A stretch of DNA of 64,000 bases, from the NCBI GenBank assembly GCA_937125455.1, contig CAKZLK010000061.1, forward strand, positions 1-64,000. The letters are read 5' to 3'. Positions 1 through 8,569 of the stretch are shown in pieces. The first letter of the stretch is position 1; each line of letters starts with the position of its first letter. Below the pieces are notes generated by a model, which had not been told where the DNA came from, searched no databases, and saw nothing but the letters and a program-made list of their open reading frames with translations. Position numbers and translations under genes: made by a program. The stretch comes from an uncultured Aequorivita sp. Lineage in GTDB: Bacteria; Bacteroidota; Bacteroidia; Flavobacteriales; Flavobacteriaceae.

Positions 1-141
1 AAACCCCAAAGCAAAAAACCACACCTACCAATAATCTATAGTGCATAATAGTCCTTATTTCATATAGTCTTTTTATCTTACTAAACAACCAACATGCTTT
101 CTTACTTAACCATCACATCAGGTTACTTATTTTGTATCAAT

Positions 142-759
142 TTATAACGGTATAACTTTATACGCACAACGTCGTGCACCTTCAACAATATGTTCTTCTC
201 TTGTCACGCTAGCAACATCATTAAGCAAGTGTTGGAAGAGTTGTAATTCACTTCGACAAAAATTAATGCATTTAGTTGCTGCTGCGCAGATAGGACAGTG
301 ATTCTCTAACAACCAGTAAAAATTGGCTTCACTGGTTACCGTTGCCATATAACCTTCATCAGATCGTAGTTTGGCTAACGTATTTAATTTTTCTTCTACG
401 CTACACTTGTCAGCTAAGGCTGCACTGTACTCATGCATTGATGTCGCCTCTCTATTTGCAATGAGTTTCTCTAAACCATCATCACCAAATACGGCAATTA
501 CAGAATCAATAAGTTGCACCGATAATTCATCATGTCGGTTAGCAAAATGTTCATTGCTTTTTTCTGTTAGCGACCAAAAACGTGTGGGCCTGCCCCTAGC
601 TACTTTTTCATCTTTATAAGTTACATCACCAGACGCTTCTAATGCGAGTACATGCTGACGAATGCCCATGGTCGTAAGCCCAAGTTCATCAGCTAGTGCT
701 CTAGCAGTTAAGGCTCCTTCAATTTTTAATAGGTTTAAAATCTTGTCATGCGTTTTCAT
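142..759 (-). CDS. SufR-like Fe-S winged-helix transcriptional regulator
   Basis: The N-terminal ~65 residues form a winged helix-turn-helix (ALADELGLTTMGIRQHVLAL, then a basic GRPTRFW wing). The C-terminal part carries a cysteine cluster (ENHCPIC, a Cys and a second Cys a few residues later in KCINFC, then ARRCAYKV near the end), the arrangement of SufR-type regulators that bind an iron-sulfur cluster. The gene is probably a redox or Fe-S sensing repressor of the divergent VOC genes. The start at 759 is preferred over an upstream start at 813 because a GGGGG-rich Shine-Dalgarno sequence lies just before this ATG and homologues begin at the HTH. The style is proteobacterial rather than flavobacterial. 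Family assignment is fairly sure; the regulated ligand is unknown. Confidence 0.75.
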   Translation of the reverse strand: MKTHDKILNLLKIEGALTARALADELGLTTMGIRQHVLALEASGDVTYKDEKVARGRPTRFWSLTEKSNEHFANRHDELSVQLIDSVIAVFGDDGLEKLIANREATSMHEYSAALADKCSVEEKLNTLAKLRSDEGYMATVTSEANFYWLLENHCPICAAATKCINFCRSELQLFQHLLNDVASVTREEHIVEGARRCAYKVIPL

Positions 760-820
760 ACATCCCCCAAAAAACGGCTGAATTCTCTTACTAGTAACAT
801 AATTAACAAACATTTTATCA

Positions 821-912
821 TTATGTAAACTTTTTTGTTTATTTTATTATTGACTTTATTAAGTAAACATAATACTTTACTTAATGATTAATAAACATTT
901 TAGTTTACATAA
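821..912. promoter_or_regulatory. Nested inverted repeats between divergent regulator and VOC operon
   Basis: A perfect 9-bp inverted repeat, TTAAGTAAA (859-867) and TTTACTTAA (876-884), has an 8-bp spacer. It sits inside a second perfect 10-bp pair, TTATGTAAAC (821-830) and GTTTACATAA (903-912). The hexamer GTAAAC or its complement occurs three times. The position between the regulator start (759) and the VOC start (929) suggests an operator for the adjacent winged-helix regulator. Confidence 0.6.
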
Positions 913-928
913 TAGAGTTGGAGTTCCA

Positions 929-1318
929 ATGAATTTAAATCAAATTACGCTGCCCGTAAAAAATATCGAAGAAAGCATTCGTTTTTATATCAATTTAGGA
1001 TTTGAGTTAATTGTTGATACTCCCCATTACGCAAGATTTTCCTGCCCTGAAGGTGATGCTACGTTTTCCCTCAGTGTAACAGAGCAAAAATTCAACAATG
1101 GCGCTGTAATCTATTTTGAGCTTGAAACATTAGACCAATACGTTAAAAAGTTACAAAAGCAAGGATTCAACTTTGCTCAATTACCAACTGACCAACGTTA
1201 TCTTTGGCGTGAAGCGATATTGTTTGATCCTGACAACAATCAACTAAAATTTTATTGGGCAGGTGAAAACCGTCTTAATCCCCCTTGGAAAGTGAAACAT
1301 AATAGGAGAGCAACATGA
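929..1318 (+). CDS. VOC family protein (glyoxalase/bleomycin-resistance fold)
   Basis: A 129-residue single-module vicinal oxygen chelate protein. It shows the typical opening ITLPVKNIEESIRFYINLGF and the closing strand FDPDNNQLKFYW. VOC proteins are metal-dependent lyases, isomerases or dioxygenases, or resistance proteins; the substrate cannot be read from the sequence. The start at 929 follows a purine-rich site (GAGTTGGAG) and fits the usual N-terminus better than the in-frame ATG at 884. The stop overlaps the next gene by 4 bp (ATGA), so the two VOC genes are translationally coupled and probably act together. Confidence 0.75.
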   Translation: MNLNQITLPVKNIEESIRFYINLGFELIVDTPHYARFSCPEGDATFSLSVTEQKFNNGAVIYFELETLDQYVKKLQKQGFNFAQLPTDQRYLWREAILFDPDNNQLKFYWAGENRLNPPWKVKHNRRAT

Positions 1319-1734
1319 TTACTTTAGAACATATAAATTTAGTTGTAACTGATATTGAAAAAACGTTACTTTTTTATCAGGCGGCATTTCCTCACTGGCA
1401 TGTACGTGGCGGTGGTGAAGGTAAATGGTATGGCAAACCAAGAAATTGGGTACACTTTGGCGATGATTATCAATATATTGCTTTTAATGATGATGGTGTG
1501 GGGGAAAACCGTGATTTAACGGGTCATCAAGTGGGACTTGCCCATTTTGCCTTTGTAACTAACGATCTTAAAGGGATGATTGAGCGTTTAGCACTGGCAG
1601 GTTTTACAGTAGATAAGCAAGGTGCAGCTGAACCTTTTCGTGATAACGTTTATTACATTGATCCCAATGGTTATGAAATTGAGTTTGTGCAATATTATAG
1701 TGATCTACCTGATCAGAGAAATAGTTATGAATAA
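1315..1734 (+). CDS. VOC family protein, second of pair
   Basis: A 139-residue VOC protein. Likely metal ligands are His in LEHINLVV near residue 6, His in GLAHFAFVT near residue 78, and Glu in NGYEIEFVQY near the C-terminus, the standard H-H-E type pattern. It overlaps the upstream VOC gene by 4 bp and is preceded by AGGAGAG, a strong ribosome-binding site. Probably a small stress or detoxification operon under the divergent SufR-like regulator. Substrate unknown. Confidence 0.78.
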   Translation: MITLEHINLVVTDIEKTLLFYQAAFPHWHVRGGGEGKWYGKPRNWVHFGDDYQYIAFNDDGVGENRDLTGHQVGLAHFAFVTNDLKGMIERLALAGFTVDKQGAAEPFRDNVYYIDPNGYEIEFVQYYSDLPDQRNSYE

Positions 1735-2161
1735 ACTATAAAGCAACCTTATTAAAGCTTAAATTGAAATAAGCACCAACTAAGTGTAATTAGAATATAA
1801 GGACAAAAAACACCTAATATTATAGCACTTGAAATCAAACAGTCAATTTACAATTTGGAGCATCGTCTTTTTTCAGTAAGAAATTTTTAAATTGCAGAAT
1901 TAATAATCATGAATTTCATGTAAATTACCAGCGTTAACGGTCTTAGGAGACGATTGCGGTATTCAATTTACAGTTGAGTCTATTCTTTCTAAACTTTTGG
2001 GCAATTTGTCATTAAACGAGAAAGTTACGTGATCATCAATAAAAAGAAATTAAATTGACCCGTAAAATATAAACAGTATTTCGATTTTTTGTGTGGGATT
2101 CATGTCTTTTTATGGTAATAAGTGGAATGTAAATTTATGCCAGAATGTGAATCTTTATTAT

Positions 2162-2323
2162 TTATACTCCAAAACGTGGAATAAACGCATATCCATACTT
2201 AGACGAGTACATTGTGCGTTTGATGTTTTCAAAAGAATCTATAGTTGGTTCCTGGCCGACAGCATGTGAAAACTTCATTATTTCGTCAGCAACTGCTGGA
2301 AACGCATCAAAACTGGGCTTCCC
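2162..2323 (-). pseudogene. C-terminal fragment of an unidentified decayed gene
   Basis: The minus strand reads 53 residues without a stop (SFDAFPAVADEIMKFSHAVG, later SKYGYAFIPRFGV then stop). The same frame continues upstream only across an in-frame TAA (FVISPANILDP, stop, GKPSFDAF). The residue composition looks protein-like, so this is probably the tail of a decayed gene. I do not recognise the family. Confidence 0.35.
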
Positions 2324-2407
2324 TTACGGATCTAAGATATTAGCGGGACTAATGACGAAACGGTTATCTTACTTACTGCTGGAATTAACCGCACAGCAAC
2401 ATTTTCT

Positions 2408-2645
2408 CCTCTGCTCTTCCAAGTCACAAGGGAACGGCTCACGTAGCCGGGCCAGAGATAGAGTCTCAGGTTCACGTCCCTCTGCTACCATTTTTTGAAT
2501 ATCAGGAGCTAGACTGAGTAAGTGCAAATCACGGGTGACGCAGGTTTTGTCAAGGTCAATTTTTTTGCAAGTTCTGTGATGGAGGCAACTTTGCCGGAAT
2601 CAACTATCTCCAGCCAAGTATTAGCCCTTGAATAAATTTTCTGGC
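2408..2645 (-). pseudogene. Decayed serine recombinase, C-terminal fragment
   Basis: The minus strand reads RANTWLEIVDSGKVASITEL-AKK, then after a frameshift at a run of seven A residues (plus-strand T run at 2560-2566) LDKTCVTRDLHLLSLAPDIQ and GREPETLSLARL...LEEQR. This matches the conserved C-terminal segment of large resolvase/invertase-type serine recombinases (pattern: YV-R-L-L-LAPDI, GRQP, DWxEQR). No catalytic domain is present. It is a remnant of a former mobile element in this segment. Confidence 0.6.
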
Positions 2646-2912
2646 ATTTTAAAAGGCTATTGATTTGATTTTGTTTTTATTTGAAATATATTGGAATATG
2701 ATAGGAGAGGTATTCTATTGCTCAGAAACTTAATCAGTTGTAATTGACCACCTCAAAATCAAAGGTAAAATTACAACAGTTTTCGTTGTTGCTCTATAGT
2801 TGGGGTATAGCCCCGTATGATTTTACATTATAACGCTTTTTTTAAATTGTATGTTATAAGATAAATACTATATCATATTTTCGGTTCGTGTTCATAAAAC
2901 TTGGATAATATA

Positions 2913-3680
2913 ATGAGATCAGTTGAACCTAAAGATTTAATTGCCCATAGAGTCTTCTTCACAGAATTTGACAGATATAATACATTGCATCACTGGGATA
3001 ATAGTAGAAGTGGAATTAAAAGACTTCTGGATCGAAAACTAAAACTATTGATTTTAACAAAAGGTCATGTCGTTGTTGCGTCCTCCCAGTTACTTGAATC
3101 TCCATTTGCTCATGATTTGATAATGAAGCAACCTGCATTGCTGAGTTCTGGCGCATTAGTGTCTTCAATGAAATATGGTCATGATACAACCCTTGATTTT
3201 CTTAATGACAAACGAGATGAACAATTACTGGATAAGAAAAATCCATATCATACGAAAACCGCACTAGACGTTGCAAATGCCATAGATGAAGTTGGAACCG
3301 TTGTACGCTGGTCTTTGGCTGGTAATAGCGGTTGGTTTAAAGCCCGGCTAGTTTCTGATCTTGATGATCCGCAAAGCTTACTGAGAGTAACCCTAATGCA
3401 CCAGAATGTATAAGTGCCCAACGATATATCGGCAACAATAAACACCTGTGATTTCCTTAGCAGAGGACAAGTGGAATCAATTGTTAGACGATATAATAAT
3501 CCAGATTTAGAGAATATTGTCATAGCTTATTCAGACTTCATTTATTACTTAAGTGGAGCTATAACTGTAAAATCAGAAGGAGTGTTGCCCCAGGAGAATT
3601 TGGTTGATTTTTCCATTGGGGATTTATTGGGAAGAAAGACAAAACTTTCAGATTCTGAAATATTTTTTAAAATACCTTGA
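2913..3680 (+). pseudogene. Interrupted gene of unknown family (in-frame stop at 3411)
   Basis: Two open stretches lie in the same frame: 2,913-3,413 (about 166 residues) and, directly after a TAA, 3,414-3,680 (starting from GTG). Both read like ordinary protein (first part LLILTKGHVVVASSQLLESP; second part FLSRGQVESIVRRYNN), so this is most simply one gene broken by a nonsense mutation, or two coupled genes. The start at ATG 2,913 is preferred to TTG 2,901. Its last ~135 bp lie antisense to the end of the neighbouring ATPase ORF, where a sequence junction is suspected. I do not recognise a family. Confidence 0.5.
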
Positions 3681-5170
3681 GCAGACTTTTCACTTTTTTC
3701 ATCTAGTATTTTTAGGATGTTCTGAGAAACCGTAAATTTCTTTACTGTTTTTGAACTAGACAATGAACTTATTAACTTACTCAAGTTTTCGTTTACATCA
3801 AATAATCTTTCGTTTTTGGTTCCTTCATTTTTAATGAAAGAATTATTGATATTTACGTAATCGTCTTCAGATAAGAAGTTTCCCCAATCTGTAATATCTA
3901 TTGTGTATTTTTCAAGCTTGGTAAGGGTTTCATAAAAATGTTTTTCAAGGTCAGAATATGCAGAAGTTTTAATGAATCCATCTCCACGACTAGATGTTTC
4001 TTTAAGATTATTATTCTCACCTTTAATCGAAATATACCCAAGAACTTCTCTTGTCCCTAAATATCTTGCATAACCTTGACTTTTTCTAACATCCATTTTA
4101 AAAGGGTCTTCACCTCTTTCTCCATAAGGATAAATTCTTAATCCATTTTTATAGACAAAAATATGACCATATTCTACAGGCTGAACACCCATTCTTCGTG
4201 TGAAAGTTGATTTAGCTGATTGATTAAGGAAATAAATTGAATAATGTATGTCTTTAAAGTTGGAGAAAGGATTTTCTTCTTCAATACTATAAACTAACTC
4301 ACCACCTTCAAAAAGGGTTGTAACTATGACATCCTCTTGTACATCAGACTCTATATAACTAGTTTTTAATTGAAGCGTTTCAAAAATTGGATTACGAATT
4401 TCTCCATTAATAATGTTGAAATAATCTATTTCTGATTCATCTAACTTACCTTCTTTAAAACGAGTTTTGTTTTTCCCAATCTGCTTATCATCGGCTTTAA
4501 GCTCATCTTTAACAGAAAGAAATATATTGAAGGAATCTTTATCCTTTATAGTGGATGGATTAATTAATCGGGCAAGTGAAGCTTTTAATTCTTGAAACTT
4601 ATCTCTATCCCAACTACTGTGAAGATTTGAAATTTCTAATACTGTCCCCTTGCTAATTCCATATGAGCTTTTTTTTAAAGTTTCGTGTAAAACACTAACA
4701 TTTACAAATTCATTATTGCTGTCTTCTTCAAATTTATTCCAATCAGTAATTAGTGCTTCTACTTTAGCATTTTCCTCATCTTTTATAGTTTCAAGATATA
4801 ATTCACTGCCAAGTCTATCACAAGAGAATCTGCCGATTCCTTTTGCACCAGCGTAAGCTCTTTTTACTTTGATTTTATCTCTAAAATTTTTGTAACTATC
4901 CTCTTCATCTCCTTCTTTTTTTGATGAGCGAGCAACAAAAAGCCATTTATCAAGTAAGTCTTGATAACCCATTCCTTTACCATTGTCTTTAATTATAATT
5001 TTCCCTTTCTCTGTATAAATATCATCGAAAATCACATCAACTCTTGTGGCGTGAGCGTCATAAGAATTTTTTACTAATTCAAAAACAGCAATAAAGTCAT
5101 CTGTAATTAAGTCTCTACCAATTATGTTTTTTAATGCAGAACTAATTTTAAATTGAAGAGGTTTCTGCAT
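3545..5170 (-). CDS. GHKL (Hsp90/MutL/MORC-like) ATPase, restriction-modification associated, probably 3'-truncated
   Basis: A 541-residue protein with the GHKL ATP-binding motifs: N-box FELVKNSYDA (~30-39), G1 box DNGKGM (~62-67) and GAKGIGRFS (~108-116). A second S5-like or transducer region follows (TRRMGVQPVEYG). Such ATPases occur beside cytosine methyltransferases in restriction-modification systems, where they are thought to act as ATP-driven clamps. The gene follows the methyltransferase by 5 bp, so the two are co-transcribed. The last ~45 residues (from about 497) are encoded antisense to the plus-strand gene ending at 3,680, so the natural C-terminus has probably been replaced at a junction. 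Domain call is sure; partner role is inferred. Confidence 0.75.
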   Translation of the reverse strand: MQKPLQFKISSALKNIIGRDLITDDFIAVFELVKNSYDAHATRVDVIFDDIYTEKGKIIIKDNGKGMGYQDLLDKWLFVARSSKKEGDEEDSYKNFRDKIKVKRAYAGAKGIGRFSCDRLGSELYLETIKDEENAKVEALITDWNKFEEDSNNEFVNVSVLHETLKKSSYGISKGTVLEISNLHSSWDRDKFQELKASLARLINPSTIKDKDSFNIFLSVKDELKADDKQIGKNKTRFKEGKLDESEIDYFNIINGEIRNPIFETLQLKTSYIESDVQEDVIVTTLFEGGELVYSIEEENPFSNFKDIHYSIYFLNQSAKSTFTRRMGVQPVEYGHIFVYKNGLRIYPYGERGEDPFKMDVRKSQGYARYLGTREVLGYISIKGENNNLKETSSRGDGFIKTSAYSDLEKHFYETLTKLEKYTIDITDWGNFLSEDDYVNINNSFIKNEGTKNERLFDVNENLSKLISSLSSSKTVKKFTVSQNILKILDEKSEKSAQGILKNISESESFVFLPNKSPMEKSTKFSWGNTPSDFTVIAPLK

Positions 5171-5175
5171 ATCAA

Positions 5176-6402
5176 TTAAATAAGATTATTTAGAATAAGA
5201 CCAGCTTGTTCACCAAAAAGAGGGGGTATTGCATTTCCTATTTGCGAGTAGCGCGGCACTTCTTCCGTTCTTCTTTTACCACCTGTAGTGTATTTCCCTT
5301 TAAATGCGTACCAATCATTAAAAGATTGTATCCGAGCATATTCTCGAACTGTAAAAATTCTAGGCTCACAATAATGGATATAATCGTCAGGTAATGTGGT
5401 AATAGTTGGAGTTGGAGTATTACCAGCCAATGGTATTATAGTTCTTTTTTTAAGATTGAATTTTTCTTTTATATCATCTGGCAATGTTTTATTCTTTTCT
5501 ACATTTTTCAGAATGTACTCAAACTTTTCAACAGTAGATGGATTATGTTTAGCAAATCTGTGGCTATCAGGTATGTCATTTATTATAGCACCTTTTAGCA
5601 ATCTTTGATAATTTGACATGGGCTCATTATATAATCCAGCTTTAAATGATGCTGTATCGGGAGAAGTTGTTTCATTGATTCTAAGTAAATCAGAGATAGC
5701 ATCTTCTAAAGTATTAGAAAGGCCAATTCCTTTATTTACAAGAAAACTTTCTCTTTCTTTTTTTATAGCCTGGAAAAATTCTTGCGGGTTAGTTTTTTCA
5801 GCAACATCCTTACGTATTCCGACCAAAATATAACGGGTTCGTTTTTGCGGAATCCCATACTCTGAAAAATTTATAAGTCTTCCCTCCACTTTATAGCCTA
5901 TATGTTTTCCATTTTTCGCCGTGTACTTCAAGGCACTATTTACATAATCAGAATATACTTTACCGTCGATTTTATTCTTATCAAACTTCTGAGTAAAGCC
6001 TTTTACATTTTCAAAAAAGATAATTTTAGGTTGGACGATACGAATAAACCTAATGTATGATTTTATTAGTTTGTTCCTCACATCGTCCTCATTTCGCTTA
6101 CCCGCGGTGGAGAATCCTTGACAAGGCGGACCACCAGCGACCATGTCTATCTTACCACGCAAAGCATGTAATTCCTTAGGGTATTTTTTGATTATCTCAT
6201 TAATGTCGTGATTAGACTGAGGTAACCAATCTGGCCATTCGAAATGTTTCTTTTCTTTAATCAAATTATGACTAAAAGTTTGAAATGCATCGGGACTTTT
6301 TTCGATAGCAAAATGGCCTTTCCATAATCCAGAATTATAAAGTCCGAGTGAAAGTCCGCCGCAACCGGCAAATAAATCTATGTAGGTTGATTTTTTGGTC
6401 AT
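5176..6402 (-). CDS. DNA (cytosine-5)-methyltransferase
   Basis: All the main C5-methyltransferase motifs are visible: motif I DLFAGCGGLSLG (~9-20), motif IV GGPPCQGFS with the catalytic Cys near residue 94, motif VI FFENVKGF, motif VIII PQKRTRYILVG, and motif X SQIGNAIPPLFG near the C-terminus. The ~408-residue length is normal for a complete enzyme with a target-recognition region between VIII and IX. It methylates cytosine in an unknown target. It is the first gene of a minus-strand pair with the GHKL ATPase, and a divergent HNH nuclease lies ~0.5 kb away. The ATG at 6,402 is preferred to the TTG two codons upstream. Confidence 0.92.
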   Translation of the reverse strand: MTKKSTYIDLFAGCGGLSLGLYNSGLWKGHFAIEKSPDAFQTFSHNLIKEKKHFEWPDWLPQSNHDINEIIKKYPKELHALRGKIDMVAGGPPCQGFSTAGKRNEDDVRNKLIKSYIRFIRIVQPKIIFFENVKGFTQKFDKNKIDGKVYSDYVNSALKYTAKNGKHIGYKVEGRLINFSEYGIPQKRTRYILVGIRKDVAEKTNPQEFFQAIKKERESFLVNKGIGLSNTLEDAISDLLRINETTSPDTASFKAGLYNEPMSNYQRLLKGAIINDIPDSHRFAKHNPSTVEKFEYILKNVEKNKTLPDDIKEKFNLKKRTIIPLAGNTPTPTITTLPDDYIHYCEPRIFTVREYARIQSFNDWYAFKGKYTTGGKRRTEEVPRYSQIGNAIPPLFGEQAGLILNNLI

Positions 6403-6542
6403 AAACAAAACAAAGCTTAACCAACAAAATTACATAAAAATAAAACATAAAAAATAAAAATCAACCGATTGATTATCAATTTGTTATATTTTAGACATAT
6501 ATAAAATTATTTAAATTCCTACAAATTCGGTGGCTTTTACAG

Positions 6543-6779
6543 CTACGCTTTTTGCAGATTTGCATTTAATATATTACAAGTATTTTTTAAATCAACAATA
6601 GCTTGATCCGAGGACTTCTTTTTATGCCAAAGCGTTTTATTGGGCAGGTGATAAACCTTAGAATCCCCTGAATTTTTAAATCTATCTGAATAACCTAATA
6701 GTTCCAAAGCATTTTTAACTTCGGTATGTGACTTTTCAATATCATATGATATAAGAATATTCCCTAATATTGTTCCCAA
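6543..6779 (-). CDS. Small protein of unknown function
   Basis: A 78-residue protein with TTG start. It begins ILGNILISYDIEKSHTEVKN and contains YHLPNKTLWHKKKSSDQAIV. The opening beta-strand with SYD followed by a helix resembles the ferredoxin-like fold of Cas2/VapD-type small proteins, but this is a guess from pattern alone. It lies upstream of the methyltransferase on the same strand, divergent from the HNH nuclease gene, so it may belong to the restriction-modification locus. No CRISPR array or cas1 is nearby. Confidence 0.5.
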   Translation of the reverse strand: MGTILGNILISYDIEKSHTEVKNALELLGYSDRFKNSGDSKVYHLPNKTLWHKKKSSDQAIVDLKNTCNILNANLQKA

Positions 6780-6826
6780 AATTTAAATATTTAAGATTAG
6801 GGAATAAAGTTATTGAAGGTGTTTTT

Positions 6827-6845
6827 GGAATCCTTACGGGATTCC
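6827..6845. promoter_or_regulatory. Inverted repeat in divergent restriction-modification promoter
   Basis: A perfect dyad, GGAATCC (6827-6833), 5-bp spacer, GGATTCC (6839-6845). It lies in the 165-bp gap between the divergent small gene (start 6,779) and the HNH nuclease (start 6,945), about 100 bp upstream of the nuclease start. There is no T-run after it, so an operator is more likely than a terminator. Confidence 0.4.
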
Positions 6846-6944
6846 GTAATTGGAGAAAATATATTTAGTTAACGATAATAAATCTACCTAAGGTAATTTT
6901 TTCAATGTTAAAAATAGTTATCTTGCTAATTAAAACATCCCCAT

Positions 6945-7670
6945 TTGCGTAACCCAAAATGGCACCGTGATGAAATTATTCTTGCTCTGGACCTTTATTT
7001 TAGACTGGAGCCAGGGCAGATACATTCGCGAAATCCCGCCATTATTGAACTCTCTAAAGTATTAAATAAGCTCCCCATACACGAGGAACGACCTGATAGT
7101 GTTAAGTTTAGAAACCCTAATGGAGTGGGGTTAAAATTGAGCAATTTCTTGGCTATTGATCAAACATATGACGGGAAGGGAATGCAATCCTATAGCAAAC
7201 TGGACAAATTGGTTTTTGAGGGTTTTGAAAACCAAAAGCAACGGTTGGCTGTTCTTGCCAGCAACATTAAAGAGACGGTATTAAATGAGTCCCTTAACAA
7301 TAAACTATATGCCATTGGAGAAGAAACGGATGATAACCTTATGATGGTTAATGAAGGAATGGTAATCTATAAATTACACAAATACTACGAACGGAATACC
7401 AAAATAAACAACCAAAAAAAGGCATTCCACTTAAAGAAATATGGGCAATTGGATTGTGAGGCCTGTGATTTTAATTTTCATAAAACCTACGGCGATCTTG
7501 GTAAGGGTTATATTGAATGCCACCATAAGACTCCACTGTACAAGATTGGCGGGGAATCTATCACTACACTTGATGACCTTGCACTGGTTTGTTCGAACTG
7601 CCACCGGATGATACATAGGGAGATTGATACAGTTTCTGTTGAGGATTTGAGAAGTATTGTTGGAAGGTAG
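6945..7670 (+). CDS. HNH endonuclease, probable restriction enzyme
   Basis: A 241-residue protein with a C-terminal HNH/McrA-type nuclease: zinc ligands CEAC (171-174) and CSNC (216-219), the core ECHHK (191-195) and final CHRMIH (219-224). The N-terminal ~80 residues (NPKWHRDEIILALDLYF, then NPNGVGLKLSNFLAID) form the substrate-recognition domain common to HNH restriction-like enzymes. The only plausible start is TTG at 6,945, because upstream codons are soon closed by a stop and the family domain begins right there. With the C5-methyltransferase on the other strand it may form a type II-like pair, or it could be a modification-dependent nuclease. Confidence 0.8.
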   Translation: MRNPKWHRDEIILALDLYFRLEPGQIHSRNPAIIELSKVLNKLPIHEERPDSVKFRNPNGVGLKLSNFLAIDQTYDGKGMQSYSKLDKLVFEGFENQKQRLAVLASNIKETVLNESLNNKLYAIGEETDDNLMMVNEGMVIYKLHKYYERNTKINNQKKAFHLKKYGQLDCEACDFNFHKTYGDLGKGYIECHHKTPLYKIGGESITTLDDLALVCSNCHRMIHREIDTVSVEDLRSIVGR

Positions 7671-7693
7671 TTTTAATTTTAAAGTTTATCCAC

Positions 7694-7936
7694 ATGCACA
7701 TAATTGGTAGCCACACAGATTATATCACACCCAGTAGAACACTTGAAACCATAACTTATATGGGATGCGATAATTCATTATACATTTACAATTACGAAGG
7801 AATTCACTTTCGCTTATTTACAGAACTTTTGGAATTAACTGAATTCTTTGAATCGGGAACAGAGCCTAAATATCACTTTATGAATGAAGGCCATTTGGAT
7901 TTGTTTTTAGGAGAATACTTGAAGGGCGATTATTAA
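7694..7936 (+). CDS. Hypothetical protein, 80 residues
   Basis: A short acidic protein (YITPSRTLETITYMGCDN, ending LDLFLGEYLKGDY) 23 bp downstream of the HNH nuclease and on the same strand. It has no membrane segment or signal peptide. It may be co-transcribed with the nuclease. Family not recognised; its stop abuts the convergent DUF4412 gene directly. Confidence 0.5.
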   Translation: MHIIGSHTDYITPSRTLETITYMGCDNSLYIYNYEGIHFRLFTELLELTEFFESGTEPKYHFMNEGHLDLFLGEYLKGDY

Positions 7937-8569
7937 CTATTCCCCACCCATGGAATTCATTTCTTCTTCAGTCATAATGGTATAGTCTTCTGGAATTTCA
8001 AACTTGGTGCTTTCGATTGTTTTTTCAGAAACACTTGTTACTGTAAAACGTGTTTTCACGCCATCTTGAAATGTAACATATTCCAGTGGAAAACCATCAA
8101 CCGTTCCAAATGGACTTTTTGCTCCCATTTTTGCCTTTAATTCAGTGGTTACCCAAGCCTCCATATCATCCATTCCTTCATTTTTTACGAGGTATTTTGT
8201 GCAATTGTAGCCTGCGATTTTATTTGTTTCGGATGTTTTTGTGACTGTAGGAGCTGCTGTTTCTTCTTCGCCTTTTGTGGTATCCACTTTTATGGCTGTT
8301 TTTTGCCCCATCATATCCATAAGTACAAATCCTGTATTAGTGGCATTGTCCACGACAACCGATTGCGAACCAAACATCATATCCTGCTGAATTGCCATTT
8401 TATCACCTGAAAAGTAATACGTCATTACTGTAGGAAGCATGCTTTCCATGCCTTCCATTTCTTTAGGAACTTGCAGATAGCTGATTGAATACGCAATCTC
8501 TCCTTCAAATTGCTGTGCGGATATCTGGAATGTAAAGAGAAGGGCTAGAAGAACAAAAATTGATTTCAT
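7937..8569 (-). CDS. Exported DUF4412 domain protein
   Basis: A 210-residue protein with a clear signal peptide (MKSIFVLLALLFTFQISAQQ). The mature part FEGEIAYSISYL...YYFSGDKMAIQ...NKIAGYNCTKYLVKNEG is characteristic of the DUF4412/GLPGLI-like family of Bacteroidota envelope proteins. Biochemical role unknown. Complete and monocistronic as far as can be seen. Confidence 0.8.
   Translation of the reverse strand: MKSIFVLLALLFTFQISAQQFEGEIAYSISYLQVPKEMEGMESMLPTVMTYYFSGDKMAIQQDMMFGSQSVVVDNATNTGFVLMDMMGQKTAIKVDTTKGEEETAAPTVTKTSETNKIAGYNCTKYLVKNEGMDDMEAWVTTELKAKMGAKSPFGTVDGFPLEYVTFQDGVKTRFTVTSVSEKTIESTKFEIPEDYTIMTEEEMNSMGGE

Larger units (their letters stand above)
1735..2912. other. Gene-poor region with decayed coding fragments
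   Basis: About 1.2 kb without an intact gene. 1,735-2,160 shows nothing recognisable. Two decayed minus-strand fragments (2,162-2,323 and 2,408-2,645) are listed separately. An open frame on the plus strand at 2,214-2,498 is judged an antisense shadow of these fragments. 2,650-2,912 is AT-rich with no supported feature. Confidence 0.6.

Noticed and set aside
2214..2498. Plus-strand 94-residue open frame
   Set aside because: It is antisense to decayed minus-strand coding fragments that read like real proteins; the plus reading has no recognisable features.
6543..6779. Cas2 of a CRISPR system
   Set aside because: Only a loose fold-like resemblance; no cas1, no array and no conserved Cas2 acidic pattern could be confirmed.
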